Source of the DNA: JAITMY01 sp031549685
GTDB taxonomy: Bacteria > Bacteroidota > Bacteroidia > Bacteroidales > UBA932
NCBI GenBank assembly: GCA_031549685.1
Contig: JAVBPG010000021.1
Span: 1 to 25,281 of the forward strand
Direction of reading: 5' to 3'
DNA length: 25,281 bases
Shown here: positions 1 through 8,649 of the stretch, in pieces
Position numbering within the stretch: position 1 is the stretch's first letter
How the letters are laid out: each line of letters opens with the position of its first letter
The notes under the pieces: model-generated
Database searches by the model: none
What the model saw: only the letters and a program-made list of their open reading frames with translations
What the model was told of the DNA's origin: nothing
Made by a program: the position numbers and the translations under genes

Positions 1-129
1 AAAAAGATAACGCACAACAGGTGGGTTTGCTCTATGGATAAAAGAGTAGAAGATTTTAACGATTGGGTACGTTATACCCCAAAGGAACAAATCAAAGCGG
101 TTTGTAAAATTATTGAAAATATTTATTAG
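1..129 (+). CDS. C-terminal end of an unidentified protein (5' end outside window)
   Basis: Reading frame 1 is open from the first base to a TAG at 127-129 and gives the last 42 residues of a protein (ends KAVCKIIENIY). The piece is basic and contains an aromatic patch (NDWVRYTP), but it is too short for me to assign to a family. It is convergent with the ADP-ribosylglycohydrolase gene, and the two stop codons overlap by 3 bp (126-129 shared region), so there is no room for a terminator between them. It could also be a chance open frame. The absence of stops in an A/T-rich stretch and the tail-to-tail geometry favour a real gene. Confidence 0.5.
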   Translation, partial: KKITHNRWVCSMDKRVEDFNDWVRYTPKEQIKAVCKIIENIY

Positions 130-2006
130 ACTTTATATATGCGTATTTCGGTGGTTTCTACCGGAGCAAACTCCAGCACGTACTCCACAAAGTGTGGCTG
201 AATAAATACAATGTCGCTCTTAGGCAGCGCAGGGGTTGAGGTGTAGCTGCCTACATCTTTCCACTGTCCGTTTTTATCCTTGTACTGAATATTGAGTCCG
301 CTGAGCCATCCACCGAATTCCTCCATGCAGCCTATGTGGAAGCCTATCATGTTAATTTTTTTAGTTTCCTTCCAGCCGTAGCCAAAGTAGTCCACCTTTG
401 GAATTTTTGCCTCGGCAGCCAGCGAGTAGAATACCGAACCTGCTCCGTTCAGCACGCCGTCGTTAATTACGTTCACGCTCTTGGCGTACATGGGTTTGCC
501 AAAGGTAATCCAGCACTTGAAAAGCACATCTTCGTTCAGGTCGCGCACGTTAGCCAAAATAGTATCGGCCTTGGGCGCTATGTTTGCGGTGCGTACCAGT
601 AGCTCAAATTGCTTTTCGAGCGTCTTTTTGCCATTGCTTAGCGATAGGGTAATGGGGAATTTTCCAGCCTTAGTGGGCGTTCCGGTCAATCGTCCTTTTT
701 CAAATTTAACACCCTGCGGTAGCGTTCCGCTTTTCAGCGCCCATGTATAACTCTCGTTAGCGGAGCAGCTGAAGCGATAGTCTACTGGGGCGTTTACCTC
801 CATGCGAGGATGTGGACCTACGCAAAACTCAATCGGAGCAACAAATTGCGCCTTGGTGTTAATGACTAAATTATTGCCTGATACTTTTCCGCCATGTTCT
901 ACTACTACGTCAATGGCTTGCTTTACGGTGCGCGCAATCATATCTTGAATGGAGGCATCGGGCATGTCGTAGCGGGTAATGTTAATGTAGCGATCGTTGA
1001 ACGGTTTGCTCCACCCCTCAATGGGCCTGGTAAGTGCCGCGGGGAATGACGATGCGCCGTACATTACGCCGAGTATGCCGCCCACGGTGGCCGTTTGGTT
1101 ATCGGCATCAAAGCCCATGGCGCAGCCCAAATCCATGGTGAGCTGCAGGTTACCCTTACCGTATAGCATCGACAGAATTCCACAGGCACCGTTGAGGTTG
1201 GCGTTCCAAATGGTTTTGGTCATTTCGGGCTCCTCCACGTAATACTTTTGCGCCATTGCGGCGCGCGCCTTTGTCCAGTCGTTGGGATATTTTTCGTACA
1301 GGGCTACCATTTCGCGCACGGTGTTAGCGTAGCGGTCGTTGGCAGGCAGGTACTGCAGCGCATCCACAATCAGCTTCTTCATGTTTTTCTCGAAAAATGC
1401 TCCTGCGTACATGGCGCCGTAGTGAATGGTGGGCGATATGGCCCAATCGTCGCTGGTAATGCGCGCTGCCCAAGCCGATTTATTGGCTGCATAGCCCATC
1501 ATACCCGGCGCGGTGTAGGCCCATATTTCGTTAATGAGCTGCGGGTCGATTTGGTACCAGTGCGGGTTGTACTCCTTGCTGCCTGTGAATGGCGGCGTGA
1601 AGCCGTAGTGCATCAGCCCCAGGGCGGCACGGTTGGCCAGCCATACGCGGTCGCGAATGTGGTACATCCATCCGTCGCGCATTTGAGCGTAGGTAGGTTC
1701 GTTGCCGTACTTTTCCATCAGCGTCAGGTACAGGTATTCCACGTCGGTATCATCGTCGGAGAACGCGCCGTTGTACTGCTTCAGCTTGGCCAGACTTTTT
1801 GAGTAGCCGTAGGGCCAGTCGGTTTGGTTGCCGGGATTTTCAATAAACTTATTTTCGAACGGTAGTCCGTAAATGTTGCCCACCATTTGCCCAATCCATG
1901 CGCCCGCTATTTTATCCTCCAGCTCTTTCATGGATATTTTTTTAGTCTGAGCAAAGGCGGCAGTGCATATCAGCATTGCGGCAACGTATGTGAGGGCTTT
2001 TTTCAT
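126..2006 (-). CDS. Secreted ADP-ribosylglycohydrolase family protein with Ig-like and discoidin-like C-terminal domains
   Basis: 626 residues. Residues 1-20 form a signal peptide (cleavage likely after AFAQ), so the protein is exported. Residues ~28-375 are an ADP-ribosylglycohydrolase (ARH/DraG-type) domain. The two acidic metal-binding motifs of the family are visible: FSDDDTD at 82-88 and GFDADNQTAT at 298-307, which would hold the Mg2+ pair used to cleave N- or O-glycosidic bonds of ADP-ribosyl groups. Residues ~395-475 resemble a putative Ig (He_PIG) domain (GTLPQGVKF, GTPTKAG). Residues ~480-626 look like a galactose-binding/discoidin fold. It is the last gene of the ribokinase-susC-susD operon, 25 bp after susD. 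Known ARH enzymes are mostly cytosolic, so an exported one next to SusCD suggests scavenging of ribosides outside the inner membrane. The true substrate is inference. Distant ARH-fold proteins can act on other ribosides. Confidence 0.85.
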   Translation of the reverse strand: MKKALTYVAAMLICTAAFAQTKKISMKELEDKIAGAWIGQMVGNIYGLPFENKFIENPGNQTDWPYGYSKSLAKLKQYNGAFSDDDTDVEYLYLTLMEKYGNEPTYAQMRDGWMYHIRDRVWLANRAALGLMHYGFTPPFTGSKEYNPHWYQIDPQLINEIWAYTAPGMMGYAANKSAWAARITSDDWAISPTIHYGAMYAGAFFEKNMKKLIVDALQYLPANDRYANTVREMVALYEKYPNDWTKARAAMAQKYYVEEPEMTKTIWNANLNGACGILSMLYGKGNLQLTMDLGCAMGFDADNQTATVGGILGVMYGASSFPAALTRPIEGWSKPFNDRYINITRYDMPDASIQDMIARTVKQAIDVVVEHGGKVSGNNLVINTKAQFVAPIEFCVGPHPRMEVNAPVDYRFSCSANESYTWALKSGTLPQGVKFEKGRLTGTPTKAGKFPITLSLSNGKKTLEKQFELLVRTANIAPKADTILANVRDLNEDVLFKCWITFGKPMYAKSVNVINDGVLNGAGSVFYSLAAEAKIPKVDYFGYGWKETKKINMIGFHIGCMEEFGGWLSGLNIQYKDKNGQWKDVGSYTSTPALPKSDIVFIQPHFVEYVLEFAPVETTEIRIYKV

Positions 2007-2031
2007 CTCTTGAAATATTAGCTAATCGTGG

Positions 2032-3558
2032 TTATTGGGGATTCTGCACCAAATTCGGGTTTTTCTCCAGCTCGGTTTGAGGTATGGGGAACAGGTTTTG
2101 GTTGGGGTTGTTGTTGGCAGGTTTGGCAAACCATGCATCTCCGTATTTGCCAAATCGTATGAGGTCCTGGCGGCGATGTCCTTCCCACGCCAGCTCGCGT
2201 CCGCGCTCGGCAAGCAGCTCATCCAGCGTAAGCGTGCCAGCGGTGTAGGCGGGCTGGTTGGCGCGGGCGCGAATTTCGGCCAGCTCGGGAATGTTAGCGG
2301 CGTTGGCAGCGCTGCCATCACGGCGCATGAGCGACTCGGCTTTCATCAAAATTACGTCGGCGTAGCGGAACAGCACAAAGTCGTTGCCCATGTCGTACAC
2401 ATCATACTCCAGCCCGTTTTTGTCAAACTCGTACTTGGCGCAGCGTGCGCCGTCCCACTTATGCCTTCCGCCATCGGCGGCAGGGTTGTAGCCTGTAAAT
2501 ATGGGTTTGTACTTAAACGTATCGGTATTAATAACAATAGGTTTCCCAGAGGCATCGTACTGTACGCCGGTAAGCCACATGCTCAGGCGCGAGTCGCCCG
2601 GCTGGTACTTTTGGTAAAAATCGGGTGGACACACAAAACCATTCCAGGGCGTGCTCTTCAGGCTGTAGGTTGCCTTGCTGTCCTCAGCCAGCGTGAGCTC
2701 GTACCAGTACAGGTATTCGGTGGTAAGTATGGGGTCGTACACAATGGTAAAAATATTTTCCTTCGAATTCTCGTTGTTGAGTTTAAAATTATCTAAGTAG
2801 CCGGGCTCAATGCTGAGTGCACCCATGTTGATAATGCTGTCGCATACATCAATCGTTTTTTGCCACTGTGGTGTACCCGTCCACACCTCAGCGTTGAGGT
2901 ACATTTTTGCCATAAGCGTGTAGGCCATGGCTTTTGTTACGCGCCCGTAGTTTTGCGTGGTGGGGTGCTCCTCAAGGTATCCTATATTTCCCTGAATTTC
3001 GTTCATAATAAAGCTGTATATGAACGGCCTGTCCTTTTGAGGAGGCAGCGCAGTCTCTTCAAAATCAATGGTGTATGGAATGTTCCCCCAGCAGTCCATG
3101 GCCCAGTAGTAGTATAGTGCGCGCAGTATTTTTACTTCGGCAATAATTTTATCCTTGGCGTCAAAAGCAATGGGAGAGTCCCCCAACACCGATAGCACTT
3201 TGTTACAGGTTAAAATACCTTGGTAAACAAACTCCCACGATTGCCTTAAAATTTTATTTGAAGCCGAAGATGCATGCTTTTGCAGCTCATCCCACCGGCC
3301 GTTATCCCACCACTCACCGTTGTTGATACCCGGTATTACCAGCTCATCCGACGATACGGTCATGAGCGTCCATAAGCGTTGCTCCTCGGGAAATGGTTGC
3401 AGCTTAGTGTAGGCACCTCCAGCGTACATGAGCAGCTCCTTTTCGTTGTTGAAGAATTCATTCATGGGTACTTGCGAGTACACATCAACATCCAGATTGG
3501 TGCAGCCCGAGCTTATGCTCATGGCAGCTATAGCAATGTATAGTATTCTTTTTTTCAT
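2032..3558 (-). CDS. SusD/RagB-family outer-membrane nutrient-binding lipoprotein
   Basis: 508 residues. The N-terminus has a lipoprotein signal with SSGC at residues 16-19, so Cys19 is the probable lipidated residue and the protein sits on the outer membrane surface. The sequence after it (VPMNEFFNNEKELLMYAGGAY) and the C-terminal half (FRYADVILMKAESLMRR, then LLAERGRELAWEGHRRQDLIRFGKY) are the classic SusD/RagB TPR-rich signatures. SusD proteins cap the SusC barrel and capture the ligand. It lies 12 bp downstream of the susC-like gene, the usual order and spacing. The ligand cannot be read from the sequence. The flanking ribokinase and ADP-ribosylglycohydrolase suggest a riboside. The start is the first Met and gives a complete lipoprotein signal. 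Confidence 0.95.
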   Translation of the reverse strand: MKKRILYIAIAAMSISSGCTNLDVDVYSQVPMNEFFNNEKELLMYAGGAYTKLQPFPEEQRLWTLMTVSSDELVIPGINNGEWWDNGRWDELQKHASSASNKILRQSWEFVYQGILTCNKVLSVLGDSPIAFDAKDKIIAEVKILRALYYYWAMDCWGNIPYTIDFEETALPPQKDRPFIYSFIMNEIQGNIGYLEEHPTTQNYGRVTKAMAYTLMAKMYLNAEVWTGTPQWQKTIDVCDSIINMGALSIEPGYLDNFKLNNENSKENIFTIVYDPILTTEYLYWYELTLAEDSKATYSLKSTPWNGFVCPPDFYQKYQPGDSRLSMWLTGVQYDASGKPIVINTDTFKYKPIFTGYNPAADGGRHKWDGARCAKYEFDKNGLEYDVYDMGNDFVLFRYADVILMKAESLMRRDGSAANAANIPELAEIRARANQPAYTAGTLTLDELLAERGRELAWEGHRRQDLIRFGKYGDAWFAKPANNNPNQNLFPIPQTELEKNPNLVQNPQ

Positions 3559-3570
3559 AACAAAGGATGT

Positions 3571-6510
3571 TTAAAAAACAAGATTTAACCCCAGCGAAAT
3601 ATTGGTAGTGTAGGGGTAGTAGCTGCGCGGATCGATGCCCGGTGCCAACCCCGATAGGCCAACTTCGGGATCAACGCCCTTGTAGCCCGTTATGCAAAAT
3701 ACGTTTTGCGCAGTTAAGTATATTCTCATGGAGTTGATATATTTTTGTTCAAAGTTGAACTTGTAGCCTAACGAGATGTTATCCATTTTCAGGAACGAGG
3801 CATCCTCCAAATACTTTGACGAGTATAAGGCGTTGCCCGTGAAGTTGGGATTATCCAGCTGCGAGGCCACAATATTTTTAACGCCCAAAGCTCCCCAGTT
3901 TTCGTAGTACAACCGGTAGGTGTTGAGCACCTCGCCGCCAATGGAGGCGCGAAGCGCGAAGCTCAGGTTCCAATTTTTGTACTGAAAGTTATTGCTCCAA
4001 CCAAGCACCACATCGGGGTAGGCGTTGCCTATCTCCTCCCACTTCTCCTGCGGAACTTTGCCGTCGGGCTTTTGCCCCTTAAACTTATCGTTACCAAATT
4101 CATCAATGCCCAACCAAGCCGGCCCGTAGAATGTGCCTAAGCTTTGCCCCTCCTCTATAACCTGGCAGTTGGTAGCGATTTCGCCCCATAGCCAACCAGT
4201 CCAGTATTTTGAGCCTTGCATATTATCGGCCGAAAACTTTATCAACTTGTTGGAGTTGTGGCTTGCGGTTAACGTGGTGGTCCATGCGAAATTTGCTTTC
4301 TGTACGGCAACGGCATTTACCATAAGCTCCACCCCTTGATTCTCTATAGTACCAACGTTGGCATACATGGTGCTGTATAAGTATGGAGGACTTGGCACTT
4401 GAAACTCGTTGAGCAGGTCGGAGCTGCGGCGTATGTAGTAGTCTATTGAACCACTCAACCTGTTTTTCAGCACGCTGAAATCGACTCCGACGTTGAACTC
4501 CTGCTTCTTCTCCCAGCGCAAGTCGGGGTTGGGGTTGCTGGATGGGGCGTAGGTGCTGATCCACTTTCCCTCCGAGTAAAATTTTTGGTCGGATTTAAGA
4601 AGTACCAGCTGCCTGTAGTTCGGAAACTCTTGGTTGCCGGTAACACCATATCCGACCCTTAGCTTCAATTCGCTGAGCCAGCTGATGTCCTCCATGAAAG
4701 CCTCGCGGCTCATACGCCAGCCACCGCTGATGGCAGGAAACAACCCCCAGCGGTGGTTGTCGCCAAAGCGTGATGAACCTTCGTAGCGCAACGACCCCGA
4801 TAGCAGATACTTTTCATCGAAGTTGTACATGGCGCGCGTAAAAAATGAGATGAGCTTGCTCTCTTCGCGCGAAGAGCTCATGCTGGCGCGCCCTTCTTTC
4901 AGCGCAGCGCCCTGTCCTATGTTGTTGTACAGGTAGCGGTCGAGGTCAAAGTTCGAATTGAGCATCCACGATGAGTTCGTCATTTCATCCAGGTAGCTGT
5001 AGCCCGCTATGGCCTGTATGTTGTGATTTTCTATATATTTTTTAAAAGAGAAGATGGATTGAAAGGTAATTTTATCCCAATACCCATTACCAACTTCAGC
5101 AACGCCGTTGCTGCCCAAAGCGCTGGGGTAGTAGTGCGACTTGTAATCGTTCTCCTCCCAGTCCGATGACTCGTAGCCTATGAAGTTTGACCACTGCAGC
5201 CCATCGGTAATGTTGAGCGTAGCCTTTGCGTTGGCCGTCATATCTACGGTGCGTCCTTCACGCGTGCGTTCGTTAATCATAGCCACGGGGTTGTAGTACT
5301 CAATGGCATTAACGTGCATGTATCCGCCCGATTCTACATTTGCCGGATCGTAAACCGGCTCGGTAGGATTGTGTAGAAATGCTTGAGCAAAAATGTCATA
5401 GTTGGCAGGGTTATATTTTCGCTTACCGTAAATGAGGTTGTAGTCAAGCACCAATTTGTTGTTGAATAAATTTTGTAAAATGTTGGTCTTAATAAGAACC
5501 TTGTTAAGGTTGTTGTCTTTTAGCAATCCCTGATTTTGCTCAATGCCAAGAGCGGAGTGGTGCGAGAACTTTTCGCTTCCGCCCGATACCGATATGTTGT
5601 AATTTTGACTCACAGGTACATCGCGCGTAACCTCATCAAACCAGTCGGTATTGCCTACGTAAATGTTGCCTGACTTAGAGGGAGTGTAGGTATTGATGGC
5701 GTTGCGAAACTCATCGGCGCTAAGATTTTTTACCATGCGCGGCGCAACCTGTGCCGAAAGTATGCCCGAAAATTCAACGTTGGTAACGCCGCTACGGGCG
5801 CGTTTGGTGGTAATAATAATTACGCCGTTCGAGCCGCGCGTGCCGTATATGGCGGCGGCCGAACCATCCTTGAGCACGTCAATCGATTCTACCTCCTGAA
5901 AGTTTACATTCTTCAGGTCGGCGCCCTCCACGCCGTCCACAATTATCAGAGGCTGCGCTCCAGCGGTTAGCGTGTTTGTACCACGCAGTATAATTTCATA
6001 TGAACCTTGCGGGTCCGAACCATTAGGATTAATAATGTTCAATCCAGCCACCTTGCCCTGCACCATGCCTATGGGGCTATTGAAGGCTCCGGTGTTAAAG
6101 TCCTCGGATTTTACCGATGCCACCGAACCCGTTATCTCTTTTTTGGTGGTGCTTCCGTACCCAATTACCACCACTTCATCCAGGTTTTGCGCATCCTCAG
6201 CCAAGGCTACATTTATGCTGCTTTGGTTGCCCACCGTTACCTCTTCTTGTCCGTAACCTATATAGGTAAACACCAATACAGCATCATTTGATTGTATGGG
6301 GATGGAGTATTTTCCATCCATATCAGTCATTACGCCTGTGGTTGTCCCGCGTATAACAATGTTAACACCTGCCAGGGGTTCATTCTTGCTGCCCGTTACG
6401 CTACCCGTGATGCTACGGTTTTGCGCAGAGGCAACGTTGGTTGCTAGCATAAGCGCTGCCAGGGTTAGGGACAGTAGGTTACGTATGCTGAGTTTACGGT
6501 TTGCTGACAT
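3571..6510 (-). CDS. SusC/RagA-family TonB-dependent outer-membrane transporter
   Basis: 979 residues. Signal peptide at 1-29 (ends ASAQ). A carboxypeptidase-D regulatory-like domain follows at ~31-115 (ITGSVTGSKNEPLAGVNIVI). Next comes a TonB-box-like stretch (LDEVVVIGYG), the plug domain to ~240 with the SusC hallmarks SIDVLKDGSAAAIYGTRGSN and GVIIITTK, and a long beta-barrel ending in an aromatic-terminal strand (NISLGLNLVF). The length is typical for the family. With the SusD-like partner it should import oligomers or small glycosides across the outer membrane using TonB energy. There is no extra N-terminal STN domain, so signalling to an ECF sigma/anti-sigma pair is unlikely, and the adjacent LacI-type gene offers a different control. 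Its start lies 13 bp after the ribokinase stop. Confidence 0.95.
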   Translation of the reverse strand: MSANRKLSIRNLLSLTLAALMLATNVASAQNRSITGSVTGSKNEPLAGVNIVIRGTTTGVMTDMDGKYSIPIQSNDAVLVFTYIGYGQEEVTVGNQSSINVALAEDAQNLDEVVVIGYGSTTKKEITGSVASVKSEDFNTGAFNSPIGMVQGKVAGLNIINPNGSDPQGSYEIILRGTNTLTAGAQPLIIVDGVEGADLKNVNFQEVESIDVLKDGSAAAIYGTRGSNGVIIITTKRARSGVTNVEFSGILSAQVAPRMVKNLSADEFRNAINTYTPSKSGNIYVGNTDWFDEVTRDVPVSQNYNISVSGGSEKFSHHSALGIEQNQGLLKDNNLNKVLIKTNILQNLFNNKLVLDYNLIYGKRKYNPANYDIFAQAFLHNPTEPVYDPANVESGGYMHVNAIEYYNPVAMINERTREGRTVDMTANAKATLNITDGLQWSNFIGYESSDWEENDYKSHYYPSALGSNGVAEVGNGYWDKITFQSIFSFKKYIENHNIQAIAGYSYLDEMTNSSWMLNSNFDLDRYLYNNIGQGAALKEGRASMSSSREESKLISFFTRAMYNFDEKYLLSGSLRYEGSSRFGDNHRWGLFPAISGGWRMSREAFMEDISWLSELKLRVGYGVTGNQEFPNYRQLVLLKSDQKFYSEGKWISTYAPSSNPNPDLRWEKKQEFNVGVDFSVLKNRLSGSIDYYIRRSSDLLNEFQVPSPPYLYSTMYANVGTIENQGVELMVNAVAVQKANFAWTTTLTASHNSNKLIKFSADNMQGSKYWTGWLWGEIATNCQVIEEGQSLGTFYGPAWLGIDEFGNDKFKGQKPDGKVPQEKWEEIGNAYPDVVLGWSNNFQYKNWNLSFALRASIGGEVLNTYRLYYENWGALGVKNIVASQLDNPNFTGNALYSSKYLEDASFLKMDNISLGYKFNFEQKYINSMRIYLTAQNVFCITGYKGVDPEVGLSGLAPGIDPRSYYPYTTNISLGLNLVF

Positions 6511-6523
6511 ATGGCCTCAATAT

Positions 6524-7435
6524 TTATAGTTGATTATCAAGTTCATAACGGTATGGAATGGAAGATTGCGCCCCCATGCGTGTAACGGAAATGGCCGAGG
6601 CGGCTGTTGCAAAGCGCACGGCTTCTACCAAATCCTTTCCCTCGGATAGCGCCACACATAAAGCGCCGTTAAAGGTGTCGCCGGCAGCGGTAGTGTCAAC
6701 AGCCTCTACCTTCTTCGCGGGAATTCTTTCTGTAATACTTGCATTTTTTACCAGCGAACCCATTGATCCAAGCGTTATTACCACATTCTGGACGCCTTGC
6801 GTAAGTAGCGCGTCGGCAGCCTCCTCGGCTCCTTCCCAACCATCAACGGTTATTCCGGTAAGCAGCTGGCTTTCGGTACGGTTTGGAGTAATAAGGTACA
6901 GCCTCTTTATTAGCTCTACCGGGAGGGCCGCTGCGGGAGCGGGGTTAAGCACAACCCTAACGTCACTTTTAGAGGCAATATCAGCAGCATGCTCCACCAC
7001 CTCCATAGGGGTTTCCAGCTGCATAAGGAGGTAGCCCGCCTGCTCAACTTTACCCTTTACGGCATCCACATCCTTTTTGCTAAGCATGTTGTTAGCGCCG
7101 GGGGCCACCACAATGCTATTCTCACCCTTCTCGTCCACGCAGATTAACGCTACTCCCGATGGCGCTGAGGAGTCGCGGATAATGTTGCTTGTATCTATCT
7201 TATCCCTGCCATACTCTTTTAGCGATTGGTCGGCAAACATATCGTTACCAACCTTTGCCACAAAAGAGACATCGCCGCCCAGGCGAGCTACCGCCACCGC
7301 TTGGTTGGCACCCTTACCGCCGGGGGTCATGAGAAAAGTACCCCCCAAAATTGTTTCTCCCGGCTCAGGAATGCGCTTCGCCTTGATAACGAGGTCGGTG
7401 TTAGCACTACCTATTACCACTATCTTCTTTTTCAT
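6524..7435 (-). CDS. rbsK: Ribokinase (PfkB family)
   Basis: 303 residues, the usual ribokinase length. PfkB signatures are clear: GSANTDL at 9-15, the sugar-binding GGKGANQA at 39-46 and the ATP/anion-hole motif DTTAAGDTF at 247-255, in which Asp253 is the expected catalytic base. The NxxE motif of the family (NRTE, 185-188) is also present. The reaction is ATP + D-ribose to ribose-5-phosphate in the cytoplasm, feeding the pentose phosphate pathway. It is the first gene of the operon, directly behind the promoter and operator at 7489-7535, followed by susC/susD and the ADP-ribosylglycohydrolase. No ribose permease or pyranase is encoded alongside, so inner-membrane entry must depend on a gene elsewhere. 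Deoxyribokinase or another pentose kinase is the main alternative. Confidence 0.92.
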   Translation of the reverse strand: MKKKIVVIGSANTDLVIKAKRIPEPGETILGGTFLMTPGGKGANQAVAVARLGGDVSFVAKVGNDMFADQSLKEYGRDKIDTSNIIRDSSAPSGVALICVDEKGENSIVVAPGANNMLSKKDVDAVKGKVEQAGYLLMQLETPMEVVEHAADIASKSDVRVVLNPAPAAALPVELIKRLYLITPNRTESQLLTGITVDGWEGAEEAADALLTQGVQNVVITLGSMGSLVKNASITERIPAKKVEAVDTTAAGDTFNGALCVALSEGKDLVEAVRFATAASAISVTRMGAQSSIPYRYELDNQL

Positions 7436-7488
7436 ATTTTTTGCTAAAAATTAAATGGCAGCAACTTTATACACTTTATTTTAAATAA

Positions 7489-7506
7489 TGCGCAATCGAT
7501 TGTGCA
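7489..7506. promoter_or_regulatory. Probable LacI-family operator (18-bp near-perfect palindrome)
   Basis: TGCGCAATCGATTGTGCA is symmetric about a central CG at 7497-7498, with only one mismatched pair in nine. A central CpG in an A/T-flanked palindrome is characteristic of LacI/GalR-family operators. It lies in the divergent region between the ribokinase operon and the LacI-type gene. It overlaps the last bases of the operon's -7 box and the expected start site, and is ~60 bp upstream of the regulator's own -7 box. The natural inference is repression of the operon by the neighbouring regulator, relieved by a sugar or sugar-phosphate. Confidence 0.75.
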
Positions 7507-7535
7507 AATATACAGCGTAAAATATAAAATGCAAG
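7505..7535 (-). promoter_or_regulatory. Bacteroidetes-type promoter of the ribokinase-susCD operon
   Basis: On the minus strand the sequence reads CTTG, 19 bp, TATATTTG. The second box matches the Bacteroidetes -7 consensus TAnnTTTG at every fixed base, and CTTG matches most of the -33 TTTG box at a normal spacing. The -33 box is at 7532-7535 and the -7 box at 7505-7512. Transcription would start near 7498, leaving a ~60-nt leader before the ribokinase ATG. The downstream edge overlaps the palindromic operator, so bound regulator would block initiation. Confidence 0.7.
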
Positions 7536-7564
7536 TTTTTAACATTATTTTTAACTATTGTTTC

Positions 7565-7572
7565 TATCTTTG
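7565..7572 (+). promoter_or_regulatory. -7 box of the LacI-type regulator promoter
   Basis: TATCTTTG matches TAnnTTTG exactly and sits 23 bp before the regulator ATG at 7596. I see no convincing -33 TTTG at 19-21 bp upstream (the region is a T-rich run), so only the -7 element is called. Confidence 0.45.
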
Positions 7573-7595
7573 TAGATATAAAAATACGTAAGTGC

Positions 7596-8612
7596 ATGAA
7601 AAAGAAAGATACGCTGCTTAGCATATCCAAGCGAACAGGCTTTTCTGTGGCTACCGTATCTCGAGTGTTAAGCGGGCAGGCTGTTAAGTACAGAATCTCC
7701 GCTAAAACAGTGCAACTTATATCAGAAGAGGCTAAAAAATCAAACTATGTACCCAGCCTATTGGCTAAAGGTTTGCGCACCAGTAAAACCCACACAATTG
7801 GGCTGCTGATACCGAGCATTGAAAACCCCTATTTCGCCAACATTGCAAGCATTATTATTTTTGAGGCTAAAAAATTTGGCTACACCATAGTACTGGTCGA
7901 TACCATTGAAAGTGAAGAGAATGAGCGGGAGGGAATAGCTTCGTTGCTGTCGCGTAAGGTTGATGGCATAGTTGTGGTGCCTTGCGGGCAAGATCCGGCA
8001 TACTTAGAGGAAATTGACAGGCAGGATATTCCGGTGGTGCTCATTGACCGCTACTTCGACACCACCTCGTTATCGTATGTGTGCACCAACAACTACAAGG
8101 GAGCCCGCATGGCAGTCAACCACCTGATTGATAGCGGACACGATAATATATTGTGTATTCGGGGGGTGCCGCAATCAATGCCTACAAAGGAGCGAGTGAG
8201 AGGCTATTTGGATGCCCTGCTTACGCATGGTTTGGCCGATAAAGCGCGCATCGTAGGGGACGACTTTTCTATTCAAAACGGCTATGTTGAAACCAAACTG
8301 GCGTTGAGCCATCGGCAGCATCCAAGCGCTATCTTTGCCATGAGTAATACCATACTGTTGGGGGCGGTAAAAGCCATTCGTGAGTCGGGCCTAAAAATTC
8401 CTACAGACGTATCCATTGTATCCTTTGATAACAACATTTACTTAGACTACCTTGACCCGGCCATAACGCGAGTAAACCAGCCAATTAATGAGGTCGGAAT
8501 GCTTGCCGTAAAGCTGCTCATACAGCGCATCGAAAAGAGCGACAAGGTATCTGCCGCACAAATACAGCTGCCCCCTCAGCTCATTGTATGCAACTCTGTT
8601 AGCGTAAAGTAA
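7596..8612 (+). CDS. LacI/GalR-family transcriptional regulator of the ribose locus
   Basis: 338 residues, the standard length. The N-terminal helix-turn-helix (residues ~5-50: LLSISKRTGFSVATVSRVLS) has the family's AT-V-SRVL recognition helix. The hinge region includes LLAKGLRTSKT, with a Leu in the position that LacI-type proteins insert into the central CpG of the operator. Residues ~65-335 are a periplasmic-binding-protein-like effector domain (TIGLLIPSIENPYFANI, then DGIVVVPCG, then DVSIVSFDNN). It is divergent to the ribokinase-susCD operon and probably represses it through the palindrome at 7489-7506. The effector (ribose or a phosphorylated product) is inference. The thioesterase gene follows 37 bp downstream on the same strand and may be co-transcribed, although its function looks unrelated. 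Confidence 0.92.
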   Translation: MKKKDTLLSISKRTGFSVATVSRVLSGQAVKYRISAKTVQLISEEAKKSNYVPSLLAKGLRTSKTHTIGLLIPSIENPYFANIASIIIFEAKKFGYTIVLVDTIESEENEREGIASLLSRKVDGIVVVPCGQDPAYLEEIDRQDIPVVLIDRYFDTTSLSYVCTNNYKGARMAVNHLIDSGHDNILCIRGVPQSMPTKERVRGYLDALLTHGLADKARIVGDDFSIQNGYVETKLALSHRQHPSAIFAMSNTILLGAVKAIRESGLKIPTDVSIVSFDNNIYLDYLDPAITRVNQPINEVGMLAVKLLIQRIEKSDKVSAAQIQLPPQLIVCNSVSVK

Positions 8613-8649
8613 CGGATAGTATTTCGCACCGCTAATCACATATCAAACT

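Noticed and set aside
2035..2796. 253-codon plus-strand frame opposite the SusD gene
   Set aside because: The SusD reading frame has a lipoprotein signal and family motifs. The antisense product has none.
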